Below, one piece after another: positions 54,693 through 63,460 of a stretch of DNA of 64,000 nucleotides. The stretch spans positions 17,183 through 81,182 of the forward strand of contig NZ_JNZA01000041.1 in NCBI RefSeq assembly GCF_000717345.1, read 5' to 3'. The notes below the pieces were generated by a model that did not search any database, was not told the DNA's origin, and saw only the letters and a program-made list of their open reading frames with translations. Every line of letters starts with the position of its first letter. The stretch's first letter is position 1. Both the position numbers and the translations under genes were made by a program. The DNA is from Streptomyces lydicus. Lineage in GTDB: Bacteria > Actinomycetota > Actinomycetes > Streptomycetales > Streptomycetaceae.

Positions 54693-56686
54693 GCGGGGGC
54701 CTCGCGCTTCGCGCCGTTCGGCTCGGACGTGATCTGACAGGACAGCAACTGCTGGAATAAGCCGGGCTGTTGGGCAAGTTGGGCGTAGGAGCCCTCCTGG
54801 ACGATCCTGCCTTCGTCGAGGACCACGATCCGATCGGCGATGGCGACACTGGTGATGCGGTGGGTCACGAGCAGCACTGCCCGGTCCTGGGCGAGGTTCC
54901 GCAGCCGCTGGAAGATGCGGTACTCGGCGCGGGGATCCAGGTTCGCCGTCGGCTCGTCGAGGACCAGCAGACCGGCCTGACGGAAGAACGCTCTCGCCAG
55001 GGCGATGCGCTGCCATTGGCCGCCGCTGAGTTCCTCCCCGTTGAGCCACTCGCGGGCCAGGAGGGTATCCAGGCCGGCGCCGAGCTTGTCGACGACTTCG
55101 TCGGCGTCGGCTGCCTGGCATGCCTCGCGGACCGCCGTGTCGCCGTGCGCGGTGGGCTGTCCCTGGGTCACGTTCTCGCGCACGGTCAGTGGCCAGTGTG
55201 CGTAGTCCTGCGGAACGAGGGCGACCTGTTGCCACAGCGCCTGCGGGTCGGAGTCGCTGGTGGGGACGCCGTCCCACAGGACCTGGCCTTCGGTGGGCAG
55301 GTAGAGGCCGCTGACGAGCTTCGACAGCGTCGACTTCCCGGAGCCATTGAAACCCACCAGCGCGGTAACCTCGCCGCGGCGCAAGGTGAGCGAAACGTCG
55401 GACAGCGCGTCGTGGCGCTTGCCGGCGTACCGGTGGGTGACCGACTTGACCTCGATCACCTTCGGCGGCTCTGGGCGGTGCGGGCCCCGGCGCATACGGT
55501 AGCCGCCGGCCTTGTCCAGGAAGCCGCTCCAGTCGTCCATGTATAGCCCGGTCCGCACGGCGCGCGCACCGATGGCCACCAGACCGCGAACCGACATGCC
55601 CACCGTCTGCAGGGCGAAGACAGCCGTTCCGGCATGCCCGACGGTGATACGGCCGGTCGCAAGCAGCCAGACGACCGCCGCCCACACCACCGCCGACCCC
55701 AGCCCTCCGCACATCGCGCCGGCCAGGGACATCCGGGCGCCCTTGTCGGCGGCGGCCCGGTCCTCGCGGTTGATCCGGGCGACCGTCTGCCGGTAGCGGG
55801 CGGACAGGAAACCGGCCATGGTGCCGGCGCGGATCTGGTCGGCGGCCTCCTTGTTGTAGATGTGCCAGCGCAGCACCGACAGCATGCGGCTGTCGCCGTT
55901 GCTGCGCAGGTTCGCCAGGTAGCGCACCCGCGCGGCGCTGACCTGAGCCAGGGCCTGCGGCAGGCTGGCTGCAATGAGGAGTGGGAGGAGGACCCAGTGC
56001 ACGCCGGCCAGCACGATCGCCCCGGCGACGAAGCTGGCGCCCGAGCCGATCAGATCCTGGCCTTCGTTGATCAGGTCGCCCGTGACCTGGGCCCCGCGGT
56101 CGGCGGCTTCGCGGTCACGGTTGAAGTCGGGCTCGTCGTAGGCGCACAACTCGACCTCGGCGCAGCCGGTGAGGAGCATCTGCTCGGCCTCGCGTGACAT
56201 CAGCGGACCCAGCCGGGAGGACAGCCAGTTGACGGTGATTCCCAGGAGCGCGCGCACGCCAGCTGCGCCGGCGAGCAGGGCGACGGAAGGCCACGCCTGA
56301 AGGAGCCGGTGGTAGACGTCTCCGCTGCGCAGCAGGGCGGTCAGGGTGCCGGAGATGGCGACCAGGCCCAGGGCCTGCATCACGCCGGTGATGGTTTGGC
56401 ACAGCAGGAGGCCGACGGTAGCTCGCCGGTCGACGCGCCAGGCGAGTGCCAGCGAGCGGTGTACCAGTTGCGGCAGGCGGCGGGCCATGTCGCGCATCCG
56501 AATCGAGCGGCCGGCTGCCTCGCGGCTGCCGGTCAGGTCGACGTACCGCAACTGCGGGTCGGGCGCAGGCGTGCGCGCGGTGCCGTCCGGGGCGGGCGCT
56601 ACGGCAGACGGCGCGGTGGAGGGCCCTGCGGCGGTGGCGCGCGGTCCCGGAACACTGTCGGCCGATGCATCAGTGGGCTCACTCAT
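54689..56686 (-). CDS. ABC exporter, fused membrane and ATPase domains
   Basis: A 665-residue half-transporter. A disordered Pro/Ala-rich ~60 residues precedes an ABC membrane domain of about six helices (~residues 85-390). The nucleotide-binding domain has Walker A VGFNGSGKST, signature LSGGQWQRIAL, Walker B LLVLDEPTANLDP and the switch His in LLVTHR. There is no N-terminal C39 peptidase. It is translationally coupled to a 40-residue open frame upstream and to a NUDIX remnant downstream. Similar exporters move peptides or lipid-linked products; the coupled small peptide is one possible substrate. Confidence 0.88.
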   Translation of the reverse strand: MSEPTDASADSVPGPRATAAGPSTAPSAVAPAPDGTARTPAPDPQLRYVDLTGSREAAGRSIRMRDMARRLPQLVHRSLALAWRVDRRATVGLLLCQTITGVMQALGLVAISGTLTALLRSGDVYHRLLQAWPSVALLAGAAGVRALLGITVNWLSSRLGPLMSREAEQMLLTGCAEVELCAYDEPDFNRDREAADRGAQVTGDLINEGQDLIGSGASFVAGAIVLAGVHWVLLPLLIAASLPQALAQVSAARVRYLANLRSNGDSRMLSVLRWHIYNKEAADQIRAGTMAGFLSARYRQTVARINREDRAAADKGARMSLAGAMCGGLGSAVVWAAVVWLLATGRITVGHAGTAVFALQTVGMSVRGLVAIGARAVRTGLYMDDWSGFLDKAGGYRMRRGPHRPEPPKVIEVKSVTHRYAGKRHDALSDVSLTLRRGEVTALVGFNGSGKSTLSKLVSGLYLPTEGQVLWDGVPTSDSDPQALWQQVALVPQDYAHWPLTVRENVTQGQPTAHGDTAVREACQAADADEVVDKLGAGLDTLLAREWLNGEELSGGQWQRIALARAFFRQAGLLVLDEPTANLDPRAEYRIFQRLRNLAQDRAVLLVTHRITSVAIADRIVVLDEGRIVQEGSYAQLAQQPGLFQQLLSCQITSEPNGAKREAPA

Positions 56687-56805
56687 GCCGCCCACCCCGT
56701 ATCCGAACGTGCTGAGCTGAGCTTGCCGTCAACGTTGTGCGTGACCACGCCGGGCCGCCGTTCGATTCCAGGAGGCTGCTGCAAGGGGGCAGGGTTGGGG
56801 TGCAT
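56683..56805 (-). CDS. 40-residue peptide coupled to the ABC exporter; precursor candidate
   Basis: ATG 56805 follows GGAGGACACGCC, an excellent ribosome-binding site. Forty codons run to a TGA that overlaps the exporter ATG as ATGA. The product begins MHPNPAPLQQPPGIERRPGV and ends with Ser-, Thr- and Asp-containing residues (KLSSARSDTGWAA). It has no Cys, no membrane helix and no signal peptide. It could be a peptide substrate of the operon (RiPP-like leader plus core), or only a coupling leader for the transporter. I recognise no family. Confidence 0.5.
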   Translation of the reverse strand: MHPNPAPLQQPPGIERRPGVVTHNVDGKLSSARSDTGWAA

Positions 56806-57061
56806 GGCGTGTCCTCCGTCTGGGCGTCGGTGTGGCACTGATGCTCTAAAAACGCGCTGGATCTGGTCCCGTCACGGCCCGATCGGAGGGCATTTGGTGA
56901 ACACGAGTTCCCATGCCGGGCGTGGGGCGTGCGGGCTCTGGGCGGGCGCGGCTCAAACTCGTTCGATCAGGGCGGTTCACTCCTTCAGGGAGTTGTGAAC
57001 AGCACGGACCGGGCCGCGGCGAGGGATGTCGGCGGGCCATGCGGCGGGTGTTCAGATCAGG

Positions 57062-57256
57062 ATGTCCAACGGTGCCCGTGGTCGCGGGGTCGTGGGGGCC
57101 TTCGAAGAAGTCGCCGCTGTCGACGATCAGGATGGTGGAGCGGGCGTGGTGCAGCGTGGCGATCAGCTGCGGTGCGCGGTCGAGAGTGGAGTGGAAGTCG
57201 GTGGTGGCGGTGATGACGGCCTTCGCCCGGGCCAGTGTGCGTGGCGGGGGTGTCAT
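57062..57256 (-). pseudogene. 5' fragment of a metallophosphatase/5'-nucleotidase gene
   Basis: From ATG 57256 about 50 codons (ARAKAVITATTDFHSTLDRA, then HARSTILIVDSGDFFEG) match the N-terminus of bifunctional metallophosphatase/5'-nucleotidases, including the first metal motif TDFH and D/GD of the second. After FFEG homology stops, although the frame stays open to 56846. The ATG overlaps the APH-like stop by ATGA. A deletion between here and the small-peptide gene probably removed the rest. Confidence 0.6.
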
Positions 57257-58131
57257 AAGGGTCTCCGTCCGTGTGGGAGGGCGGTTCCCGGCGCCGGGTC
57301 GGGCCAGCTGCGTACGGCGGCGGTCAGGATGTGGCGGGCTTCGGTGGCGAAGGTGTGCAGCCCTCGGGCGGTGGCTGTGATGACGATGGCGGCGGCATCG
57401 GTGACGGTGCAGATGCGCATCAGTTCACGCTCGGCCTGGTCCGGTTCACGGCCGTAGCCCTGGTAGAACGCGGTGCGCAGGTCCGGGCGGTGGTGCAGGG
57501 TGCGCTGGGTGATCCGCAGGAAGTCCCGGCCGACGGCTTCGTAGCGGCTGGTTTCGAAGTCGATGACGCCCGCTTCGGTGTCCCACAGGATGTTGCGGCT
57601 GGTGAAGTCGAGATGCGATGGCTGCGCTTGCTGCGGGGGAAGGGTTTCCAGTAGGTGCAGTGCCTCGTCGAGGACCGTGAGGTCGGTGCCGGTCAAAGGG
57701 CTGGTGCTGTCGGTCATTTGACTGCGGATGTACGCAGCGCGGTCGGGGCCGAACGACGGCAGGGCGGTGCGGGGCGCTGTGTGGTGGAAGCGGGCAAGCA
57801 GAGCGCCGGCCTGCCCATAGGCGTGGCGCTCCTGTCGCGGTGTGAGGGTGAAGGACCGCAGGGGGCGCCCGGCGACCGCGGTCATCAGCAGGAGCTGCGC
57901 GTCCTCGTCGGCGTCGAGTAGTTGGGGTGCGCTCGGGCCGAGCGCCGGGGCCCAGCGGGAGAGGGCCGTGTGCTCTCGCTGGAAGCTGTCGGTGCTGGTG
58001 TTGCCTTTGAGGATCATGTGGCGTCCGTCGGTGGCCCGGAGGCGGAGCGCCGTGGTGGGCGTGCCGGGCCAGCTGTGGTCGGCGACGACCTCGGCCGACC
58101 CGGTCATCCGGGCTATCGCGGCGCTGTTCAC
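57253..58131 (-). CDS. APH-family small-molecule kinase
   Basis: A 292-residue aminoglycoside-phosphotransferase-fold protein. The catalytic loop is HLDFTSRN (His173, Asp175, Asn180) and the metal motif is DFE (Asp191). The nucleotide lobe (MILKGNTSTDSFQREHTAL) supplies Lys and Glu. In this family His-Leu/Gly-Asp is the Brenner motif. GTG 58131 overlaps the upstream kinase stop. The operon context points to phosphorylation of a pathway intermediate rather than antibiotic resistance. Confidence 0.78.
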   Translation of the reverse strand: MNSAAIARMTGSAEVVADHSWPGTPTTALRLRATDGRHMILKGNTSTDSFQREHTALSRWAPALGPSAPQLLDADEDAQLLLMTAVAGRPLRSFTLTPRQERHAYGQAGALLARFHHTAPRTALPSFGPDRAAYIRSQMTDSTSPLTGTDLTVLDEALHLLETLPPQQAQPSHLDFTSRNILWDTEAGVIDFETSRYEAVGRDFLRITQRTLHHRPDLRTAFYQGYGREPDQAERELMRICTVTDAAAIVITATARGLHTFATEARHILTAAVRSWPDPAPGTALPHGRRPL

Positions 58132-58682
58132 GGGCGGCGCAGGAGAGTGAGGGCCTGGGCGGCGACCTGGTCGGGGGTGAGCGTGGTGGTGTCGATCACG
58201 TCGGCCCGCTCGCCCATCCAGGACGCGTAGGCCTGCTCGTAGTCGTCGAGCTTGCGGCGCCGGAACGCGCGAACCTTCTCGCTGCGCTCCTCGCTGTCGG
58301 GGAACTCCAAGCTGCCCTCGATGCGGGCCCGGATGGTGTCGGAGTCGGCGTGCAGGAGGAGGTGGCGCACCTCGACGTTGCTCTTGGCCAGGGCCTCGAA
58401 GATCTCCTCGGCGTACTCGCGGCGCAGCAGCGTCATCGGCGCGATGACTGGCCCGCCCTGGGTGAAGCGGTCCAGCTCCGCGCAGACGTCGGCGACCAGT
58501 TTGCGCCACATCGGGTAGTCCTGGAAGTCCTTCTGCCTTCTGGGGTGGTCGCCGATGCTCTTGCGCAGGAGGAAGCCGACCTCCTCGGGGTCGGTGATCA
58601 GGCTGTGGGTGAGCTGCTGGTGGAGCAGTGCGGCGGTGGTGCTCTTGCCGCCGCCGAAGGGCCCGTTGAGCCAGATGATCAT
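58128..58682 (-). CDS. P-loop kinase, TmrB/AAA_33-like
   Basis: A 184-residue protein. Walker A is GPFGGGKST (residues 7-15). A helical lid region follows (SEERSEKVRAFRRRKLDDYE) with the conserved R...R pair of small nucleoside- or sugar-kinase-like ATPases, and a C-terminal DVIDTTTLTPDQVAAQAL. The N-terminal half resembles TmrB, the tunicamycin-resistance ATP-binding protein. ATG 58682 is 63 bp after the peptidase-like gene. Substrate unknown. Confidence 0.72.
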   Translation of the reverse strand: MIIWLNGPFGGGKSTTAALLHQQLTHSLITDPEEVGFLLRKSIGDHPRRQKDFQDYPMWRKLVADVCAELDRFTQGGPVIAPMTLLRREYAEEIFEALAKSNVEVRHLLLHADSDTIRARIEGSLEFPDSEERSEKVRAFRRRKLDDYEQAYASWMGERADVIDTTTLTPDQVAAQALTLLRRP

Positions 58683-58745
58683 GTGCTTGTCTCTCTCGTG
58701 TTCGTCGGCATTGCCAGCTGGCCTGCTCGGCCTGGCGAAGTGCGG

Positions 58746-60470
58746 TTACTGCTGGTGGTTGGTGTTGCTGTGGTGCGGCAGGAGGGGGAGTCGCTGCTGG
58801 TGGTAGGCGACGTGGAAGCGGTCCGTGTGCACGACCCACAGCCGGTCCAGTTCCAAGAGCGGGTCCTTGGGCAGGGTGAGGGTGATCGTGTGCCGGCCCG
58901 GGGTGGCGGTCAGAGCAGCGTGATCGTACGAGCCGCGCTGGGTGGAGCGGGACCGCAGATGGACGGCGAACAGACCCCGGGCCTGTTCGGGGAAGGCGAC
59001 GTGGATGTCGGCGGGTTGACTCGGGAACAGGGCTGGTGGGACGTCGATGTCGAGGGGGTGCAGGGTCGGCGGGAGGCTGAGGGCGGGCCCGCACTTGGGG
59101 CATCGCAGGGTGCGCCGGTCGGTGAGGCCGAGCGGGCTGGTCAGGTGCTCGAACTCCCGGGGCGCGCGGCAGTATCCGCAAGCGGGGGCGGGAGACCAGT
59201 GCGATGTGTGGTGATGGGCGCGGGAGGCGACGAGCTGGCGGGAGAATGCGCCGCCGCGGGTGCGGTTGAGGATCTCGAGGACGGCGTGCCCCCAGTTCCG
59301 GCTCCGCTCCTCGACGCGCTCCTCCCACGTTTCGTCCGGCGTGCGGGCGGCGGCCAGAAGCATGTCCAGGGCCGCCTGGCGGTGGGAGGTCATCTCCTCC
59401 ACGCAGGCGGACAGGTCCGCATCGGGGCGCCGGTCAAGGGAGGCATACAGCCCGTGTTCGAGGGCTTCGGCGTCGGCCAGCCGTACCCGCCAGTTGCCCA
59501 GTGCTTCGGCGTCGGCGGGCACGCGGCCGGCTGCGGGGGCCGGCGGGGCGGGCGGCGCGAGCGCACCGTCGGGCATGTGGAGTTGTTGTTCGGGGTCACC
59601 AAGCAGGATCGCGGAGGGGCCACGGACGCCTCGGCGCCGACCGTGGGCGTCCAGCAGTGTGGCGAGCTGGCCGAGCCGGGCGCCGGAGTGCAGGCTCGCG
59701 GCGGTCAGGCGGGGTTCGTGGCCGCTGGTGTCCAGGTCGCCGCGCAGCAGTCCGAGGACCGCTTGAGGGTGGCCCTCGATGGCGTCGAGGGCGAGGCTCA
59801 CGTCTGAGGGGTACTGCTCGGCCTCGCCCAGGGTGATCGCGTTGCACACGAACAAGCCCAGGACGCGGGCACGCAGATCGTGCGGGGCGAGGGGGCGGGT
59901 GCGGCTGGCCGGGTCGGTCTTGCAGGTCGTGGGCGTGCACCCGCTGGCCAGTGGTTTCCCGTCGGGGCCGTGCTCGGCCGCTCCGCTGAGCCCGCACAGG
60001 GTCACGGTGCCGAGAGAGGCGTGCGCGGCGGAGCCGTGGGCGTCTACCAACAGGCTGTCCCACGGGCTGGCCAGGACTTCGGTCAGGGTGCTGCGCTGGT
60101 CCGGGTGCCCGGCGCGGAGCACGTGGGTCAGTCCGGTGGTGCCGTCCAGGAGAGCGGTGTGCGCAGGTCCGGGCTGGGCGGGGTGGCGGGCGAGGAGTTT
60201 GGCCGCGGCGAAGGTGCAGGCAGCGTCGTCGCGGCCGGTGAGTGCCCCGGCGAGGGTGTTCTGCCGGGCCAGTGCGTCCAGGAGCGGCATCAGGACGCTC
60301 AGGGTGAGCGCGCGTGAGCGGGCGACGACGAGGACGCTGCCGCCGTGGGGCTCAAGGGCGGCGGGGTCGTGGAGCAGGGCGGGGTCAGGCTTCCCAGACT
60401 GCTGGGGCGGTGGCTGGGGCAGTGGACACGGTGTCGGCTCCTGGTGCTCGTCGGCTCCGATACCGGGCAC
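58746..60470 (-). CDS. Gingipain/caspase-like cysteine peptidase with zinc ribbon
   Basis: A 574-residue protein that I place in the caspase-haemoglobinase fold. The His-Gly pair is in LLVDAHGSAAH (His145). The Cys follows a hydrophobic strand in VLGLFVCNAITLGEAEQ (Cys209), and the strand-turn AILLGDPEQQL (residues 287-297) is typical of C25/gingipain-like domains. A ~120-residue helical region and a zinc ribbon follow (CxxC at 431/434 and 457/460). The C-terminal beta domain ends in a His/Gln-rich tail. It is the first gene of the leftward operon, from GTG 60470. Catalysis is inferred from motifs only. Confidence 0.5.
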   Translation of the reverse strand: MPGIGADEHQEPTPCPLPQPPPQQSGKPDPALLHDPAALEPHGGSVLVVARSRALTLSVLMPLLDALARQNTLAGALTGRDDAACTFAAAKLLARHPAQPGPAHTALLDGTTGLTHVLRAGHPDQRSTLTEVLASPWDSLLVDAHGSAAHASLGTVTLCGLSGAAEHGPDGKPLASGCTPTTCKTDPASRTRPLAPHDLRARVLGLFVCNAITLGEAEQYPSDVSLALDAIEGHPQAVLGLLRGDLDTSGHEPRLTAASLHSGARLGQLATLLDAHGRRRGVRGPSAILLGDPEQQLHMPDGALAPPAPPAPAAGRVPADAEALGNWRVRLADAEALEHGLYASLDRRPDADLSACVEEMTSHRQAALDMLLAAARTPDETWEERVEERSRNWGHAVLEILNRTRGGAFSRQLVASRAHHHTSHWSPAPACGYCRAPREFEHLTSPLGLTDRRTLRCPKCGPALSLPPTLHPLDIDVPPALFPSQPADIHVAFPEQARGLFAVHLRSRSTQRGSYDHAALTATPGRHTITLTLPKDPLLELDRLWVVHTDRFHVAYHQQRLPLLPHHSNTNHQQ

Positions 60471-60549
60471 TTTCCGCCGAACTCAGGGGTTCGGTGATGC
60501 CATGGATCCGCCGTAGGATCCGCGGCCGCCTGTGTGGATACTGATCACC

Positions 60550-61167
60550 ATGCGCATTGACTTCGATCCTGCTGAGATGTCCCGCAACGCGTTCTACAAG
60601 CTGCTGACTGCGACGGTGGTGCCGCGGCCGATTGCCTGGGTGTCCACGGTCTCGGCGGACGGGGTTCAGAACCTCGCACCGCACTCGTTCTTCACGATTG
60701 CCAGTGTGGCGCCGCCCGTTGTGCAGTTCAGCTCGGTGGGGCGGAAGGACACTCTGCGCAATATCGAAGCGACCGGGCAGTTTGTGGTGAATTTTGCGTC
60801 GGAGTCACTTTTTGAGCAGATCAATGACACCGGTACCGATTTCCCGCACGGCGTGAGCGAGTTCGAGGCCGTCGGGATCGAATCCGAGCCGAGTCTGCGG
60901 GTGAAGCCGCTGCGGGTGGCGGCGTCGCCGGTGGCGCTGGAGTGCGAGGTGCACACGACGATCGGGATCGGGGACTCCACGATCGTGTTCGGGCGGGTGG
61001 TGCATGCGGTGGTGTCGGACGACGTCCTGGCCGACGGGCATCCCGAGGTCACCAAGCTCAAGCCGTTGTCGCGGTTGGGCAAGGACGAGTGGGCCACGCT
61101 CGGCGAGGTGCGGGAGCTGCCGCGTATCCGGCACGCGGACTGGCGGGGGCCGGCGAGCGACCGGTAG
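60550..61167 (+). CDS. Flavin reductase-like protein
   Basis: A 205-residue member of the FMN-binding split-barrel flavin reductase family. MRIDFDPAEMSRNAFYKLLT is a common start. The core TVVPRPIAWVSTVSADGVQN, then LAPHSFFTIASVAPPVVQFS contains the FMN phosphate-binding region, followed by TGQFVVNFASESL. Cytoplasmic; it probably reduces free flavins or binds FMN for an unknown reaction. ATG 60550 diverges from the peptidase operon with 79 bp between. Confidence 0.85.
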   Translation: MRIDFDPAEMSRNAFYKLLTATVVPRPIAWVSTVSADGVQNLAPHSFFTIASVAPPVVQFSSVGRKDTLRNIEATGQFVVNFASESLFEQINDTGTDFPHGVSEFEAVGIESEPSLRVKPLRVAASPVALECEVHTTIGIGDSTIVFGRVVHAVVSDDVLADGHPEVTKLKPLSRLGKDEWATLGEVRELPRIRHADWRGPASDR

Positions 61168-61305
61168 CGGGGGAGGGCAGGGAGCCGGTCAGCGAGGCTC
61201 CGGAAGTTTTAAGACGCTTCTTGCGGCGCCTGCTTCCGGCGCGCCGCGAGGTTGGAGAGTCTGTGGCCTGCTGGCTGACCGACTGGCTGACTGAGCGGAG
61301 TTGCT

Positions 61306-62256
61306 GTGACTGCTGGTGGTGCTGTTTCGGTGTCTGACGGGGCGAAGGCTGTCGGGGCGGCGGAGGCATCTCCGTTGAGTCGGCGGTCCGCGGTCCGGGC
61401 GGTGGCCGCCGCGGCGGTCGCGGGGCCGGTGGTGTCGGCGGCGTACGGGTCGGGGACCGCGTACGCCGCCGATGACGGGCCGGCGCTGCGCGTGATGACG
61501 TTCAATCTGCGGTACGCCTCGGACGTCCGCCCGCACTCCTGGGCCGAGCGCCGGCCTGTGATGCGGAGCCTGCTGCGCCGCGCGGCTCCGCAGCTGCTCG
61601 GCACGCAGGAGGGGCTGTACGGGCAGCTCCGCGATATCGCGGAAGATCTCGGGGAGCACTACGACTGGGTGGGGACGGGGCGGGCCGGCGGCAGCAAGGA
61701 CGAGTTCGCGGCAGTCTTCTACGACGTGCGGCGGCTCGCACCGGTTGAGTACGACCACTTCTGGCTGTCCGATACGCCGTATCTGATCGGGTCGGCGACC
61801 TGGGGGAACACCGTCATCCGGATGGTGACGTGGGTGCGCTTCCGCGATCTGCGCAACGGGAGCGAGTTCTACGCGCTCAACACCCATCTCGATCATGCAC
61901 ATCAGTACGCGCGGGAGCGGTCCGCCGGTCTGATCACCGAACGGCTCCACGGACTGGACGCCGCACTGCCGCGGATCGTCACGGGTGACTTCAACGTCGC
62001 CGCGCACAAGAATCCGGTGTACGAGGCGATGCTGGACGGCGGGGCGCTCGTCGACAGCTGGGACACGGCCGAGCGGCGCAGCGCGCAGTACGCCACCTTC
62101 CACGGATACCAGCCGCTGGTGCGGGACGGGGACCGGATCGACTGGATCCTGACCTCGCCCGGGGTGCGGACCCGCCGCGCGGCGATCAACACGTACTCCG
62201 CGCACGGTCAGTTTCCGAGCGATCACCTGCCGGTGCAGGCATGGGTCGAGTGGTGA
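61306..62256 (+). CDS. Tat-exported endonuclease/exonuclease/phosphatase family protein
   Basis: A 316-residue protein. The N-terminus carries a twin-arginine signal (SRRSAVRAVAAAAVAGPVVS) with an AYA-A cleavage site near residue 50. The EEP domain shows MTFNLRYAS, LLGTQEG (metal Glu), LNTHLDH, VTGDFNVAA and SDHLPVQA, all key residues of the fold. Such secreted proteins cleave phosphodiesters in DNA, RNA or lipids; the substrate is not determined. GTG 61306 gives the full signal peptide. Confidence 0.85.
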   Translation: MTAGGAVSVSDGAKAVGAAEASPLSRRSAVRAVAAAAVAGPVVSAAYGSGTAYAADDGPALRVMTFNLRYASDVRPHSWAERRPVMRSLLRRAAPQLLGTQEGLYGQLRDIAEDLGEHYDWVGTGRAGGSKDEFAAVFYDVRRLAPVEYDHFWLSDTPYLIGSATWGNTVIRMVTWVRFRDLRNGSEFYALNTHLDHAHQYARERSAGLITERLHGLDAALPRIVTGDFNVAAHKNPVYEAMLDGGALVDSWDTAERRSAQYATFHGYQPLVRDGDRIDWILTSPGVRTRRAAINTYSAHGQFPSDHLPVQAWVEW

Positions 62257-62269
62257 GCGGCGACGCGTC

Positions 62270-62521
62270 CTACGACGTTTCCTGGCGGGGAGGCAGCACC
62301 TCCTGGCGGGGAGCTCCGCCGCGGACCTGAAGGTTGTCGAGGAGTTCCCGGGTCGCGGCCGTCACGGCGTCCACGGCGTGATCGAACACCTCGCGGTTGT
62401 GCGCGGCGGGCGCACGGAAGCCGGAGACCTTGCGGACGTACTGCAAGGCGGCGGCGCGGATGTCCTCATCCGTGACCTCGGGAGTGGTGGGCGGACGGAG
62501 CGTCTTGATGCTGCGGCACAT
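62270..62521 (-). CDS. DUF2277 domain protein
   Basis: An 83-residue protein: MCRSIKTLRPPTTPEVTDED, then IRAAALQYVRKVSGFRAPAA and HNREVFDHAVDAVTAATREL. This is the DUF2277 family, a small helical protein of unknown function. ATG 62521 gives the canonical MCRSIKTLR start. It converges with the upstream endonuclease gene, 13 bp away. Confidence 0.88.
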   Translation of the reverse strand: MCRSIKTLRPPTTPEVTDEDIRAAALQYVRKVSGFRAPAAHNREVFDHAVDAVTAATRELLDNLQVRGGAPRQEVLPPRQETS

Positions 62522-62625
62522 GAGTCCAGTGTGCCTCGGGGGTCTGACAACGACGACGGGATCGGCTGATCCCACCGTCCGCCGGATCAGCCGACGGGGT
62601 CAGCCGAGGGGGTCAGTCGCCGGGA

Positions 62626-63414
62626 TCAGCCGGGGAGGCCGGTCACCCGCATGGTGATGTTGAGGCGGCCGCTGGTCAGGCCGGTTGCCGGGTCGCCGGA
62701 ACCGGGGTGCACCTTGGGCACGCCGTGGTACGCGAAGCGGGACGCTCCGCCGAAGACGAACAGATCGCCGGACGCCAGCTCGACATCGGTGTAGGGCTTG
62801 GTGCGCGTCTCGGTGTTGCCGAAGCGGAAGACGCAGGTGTCGCCGATGCTGAGGGAGACCACCGGTGCGGCCGAGCGTTCCTCCTTGTCCTGGTGCATGC
62901 CGAGCTTCGCCTGACCGTCGTAGAAGTTGATCAGTGCGGTGTCCGGGGTGTAGCCGTCGCCCGCGCCCGCGTCCTGATGCGCCTCGACCAGCGCGCGGCG
63001 GCCCAGCTCCACCATCCAGGAGGGAAATGCCGCCACCCGGGCACCGTTCACATCGTCGGCGGTACGGGTGTACGCATACGGCTGCCAGTGCCAGCCGATG
63101 CACACCGTCTGCACGGACATCACCCCACCGCGCGGGAGCTTGGTGTGCCGGATCGGGGCCGGCCCCCGCGCCCAGCCACGGCAGGCAGTGACCAGCTCGC
63201 GCTGCTGTGTCAGTGACAGCCAGCCGGGAACGTGGACGGCACCGGGGGCGATCTCCCGGCGGGCTGGAAGGGGAGCGGCAGGGGCGGTGCGGGGCGCGGG
63301 GTGCAACGCGGAGTCCCTGGATGTCCCGCTGTCCCCGGGCTTCCCGCTGTCCCCGGAGGCCATGTTGTCCGCGACGCTCCCGAAGTCCTCGAAGCCGGGA
63401 AGTGGCGTGCTCAT
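62626..63414 (-). CDS. alkB: AlkB-family 2-oxoglutarate/Fe(II) dioxygenase
   Basis: A 262-residue AlkB, which repairs alkylated bases by oxidative demethylation. It has the iron motif HQDKEE (HxD), the distal His in FAYHGV, the 2-oxoglutarate-binding RLNITMR and the substrate segment LINFYDGQAKLGMHQD. The first ~60 residues are a low-complexity Asp/Ser/Ala linker. ATG 63414 is chosen because GAGGCAGGAG precedes it; ATG 63429 is an alternative. Confidence 0.88.
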   Translation of the reverse strand: MSTPLPGFEDFGSVADNMASGDSGKPGDSGTSRDSALHPAPRTAPAAPLPARREIAPGAVHVPGWLSLTQQRELVTACRGWARGPAPIRHTKLPRGGVMSVQTVCIGWHWQPYAYTRTADDVNGARVAAFPSWMVELGRRALVEAHQDAGAGDGYTPDTALINFYDGQAKLGMHQDKEERSAAPVVSLSIGDTCVFRFGNTETRTKPYTDVELASGDLFVFGGASRFAYHGVPKVHPGSGDPATGLTSGRLNITMRVTGLPG

Positions 63415-63460
63415 CTGCTCCTGCCTCATCGCGCTCGCTACCTCTTTACAGCGTGCCACG

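Noticed and set aside
57253..59328. 691-codon minus-strand frame spanning the APH-like and P-loop kinase genes
   Set aside because: Only the last ~292 codons are the APH-like gene; upstream it reads through the kinase and peptidase genes in a wrong frame with Pro/Arg-rich nonsense.
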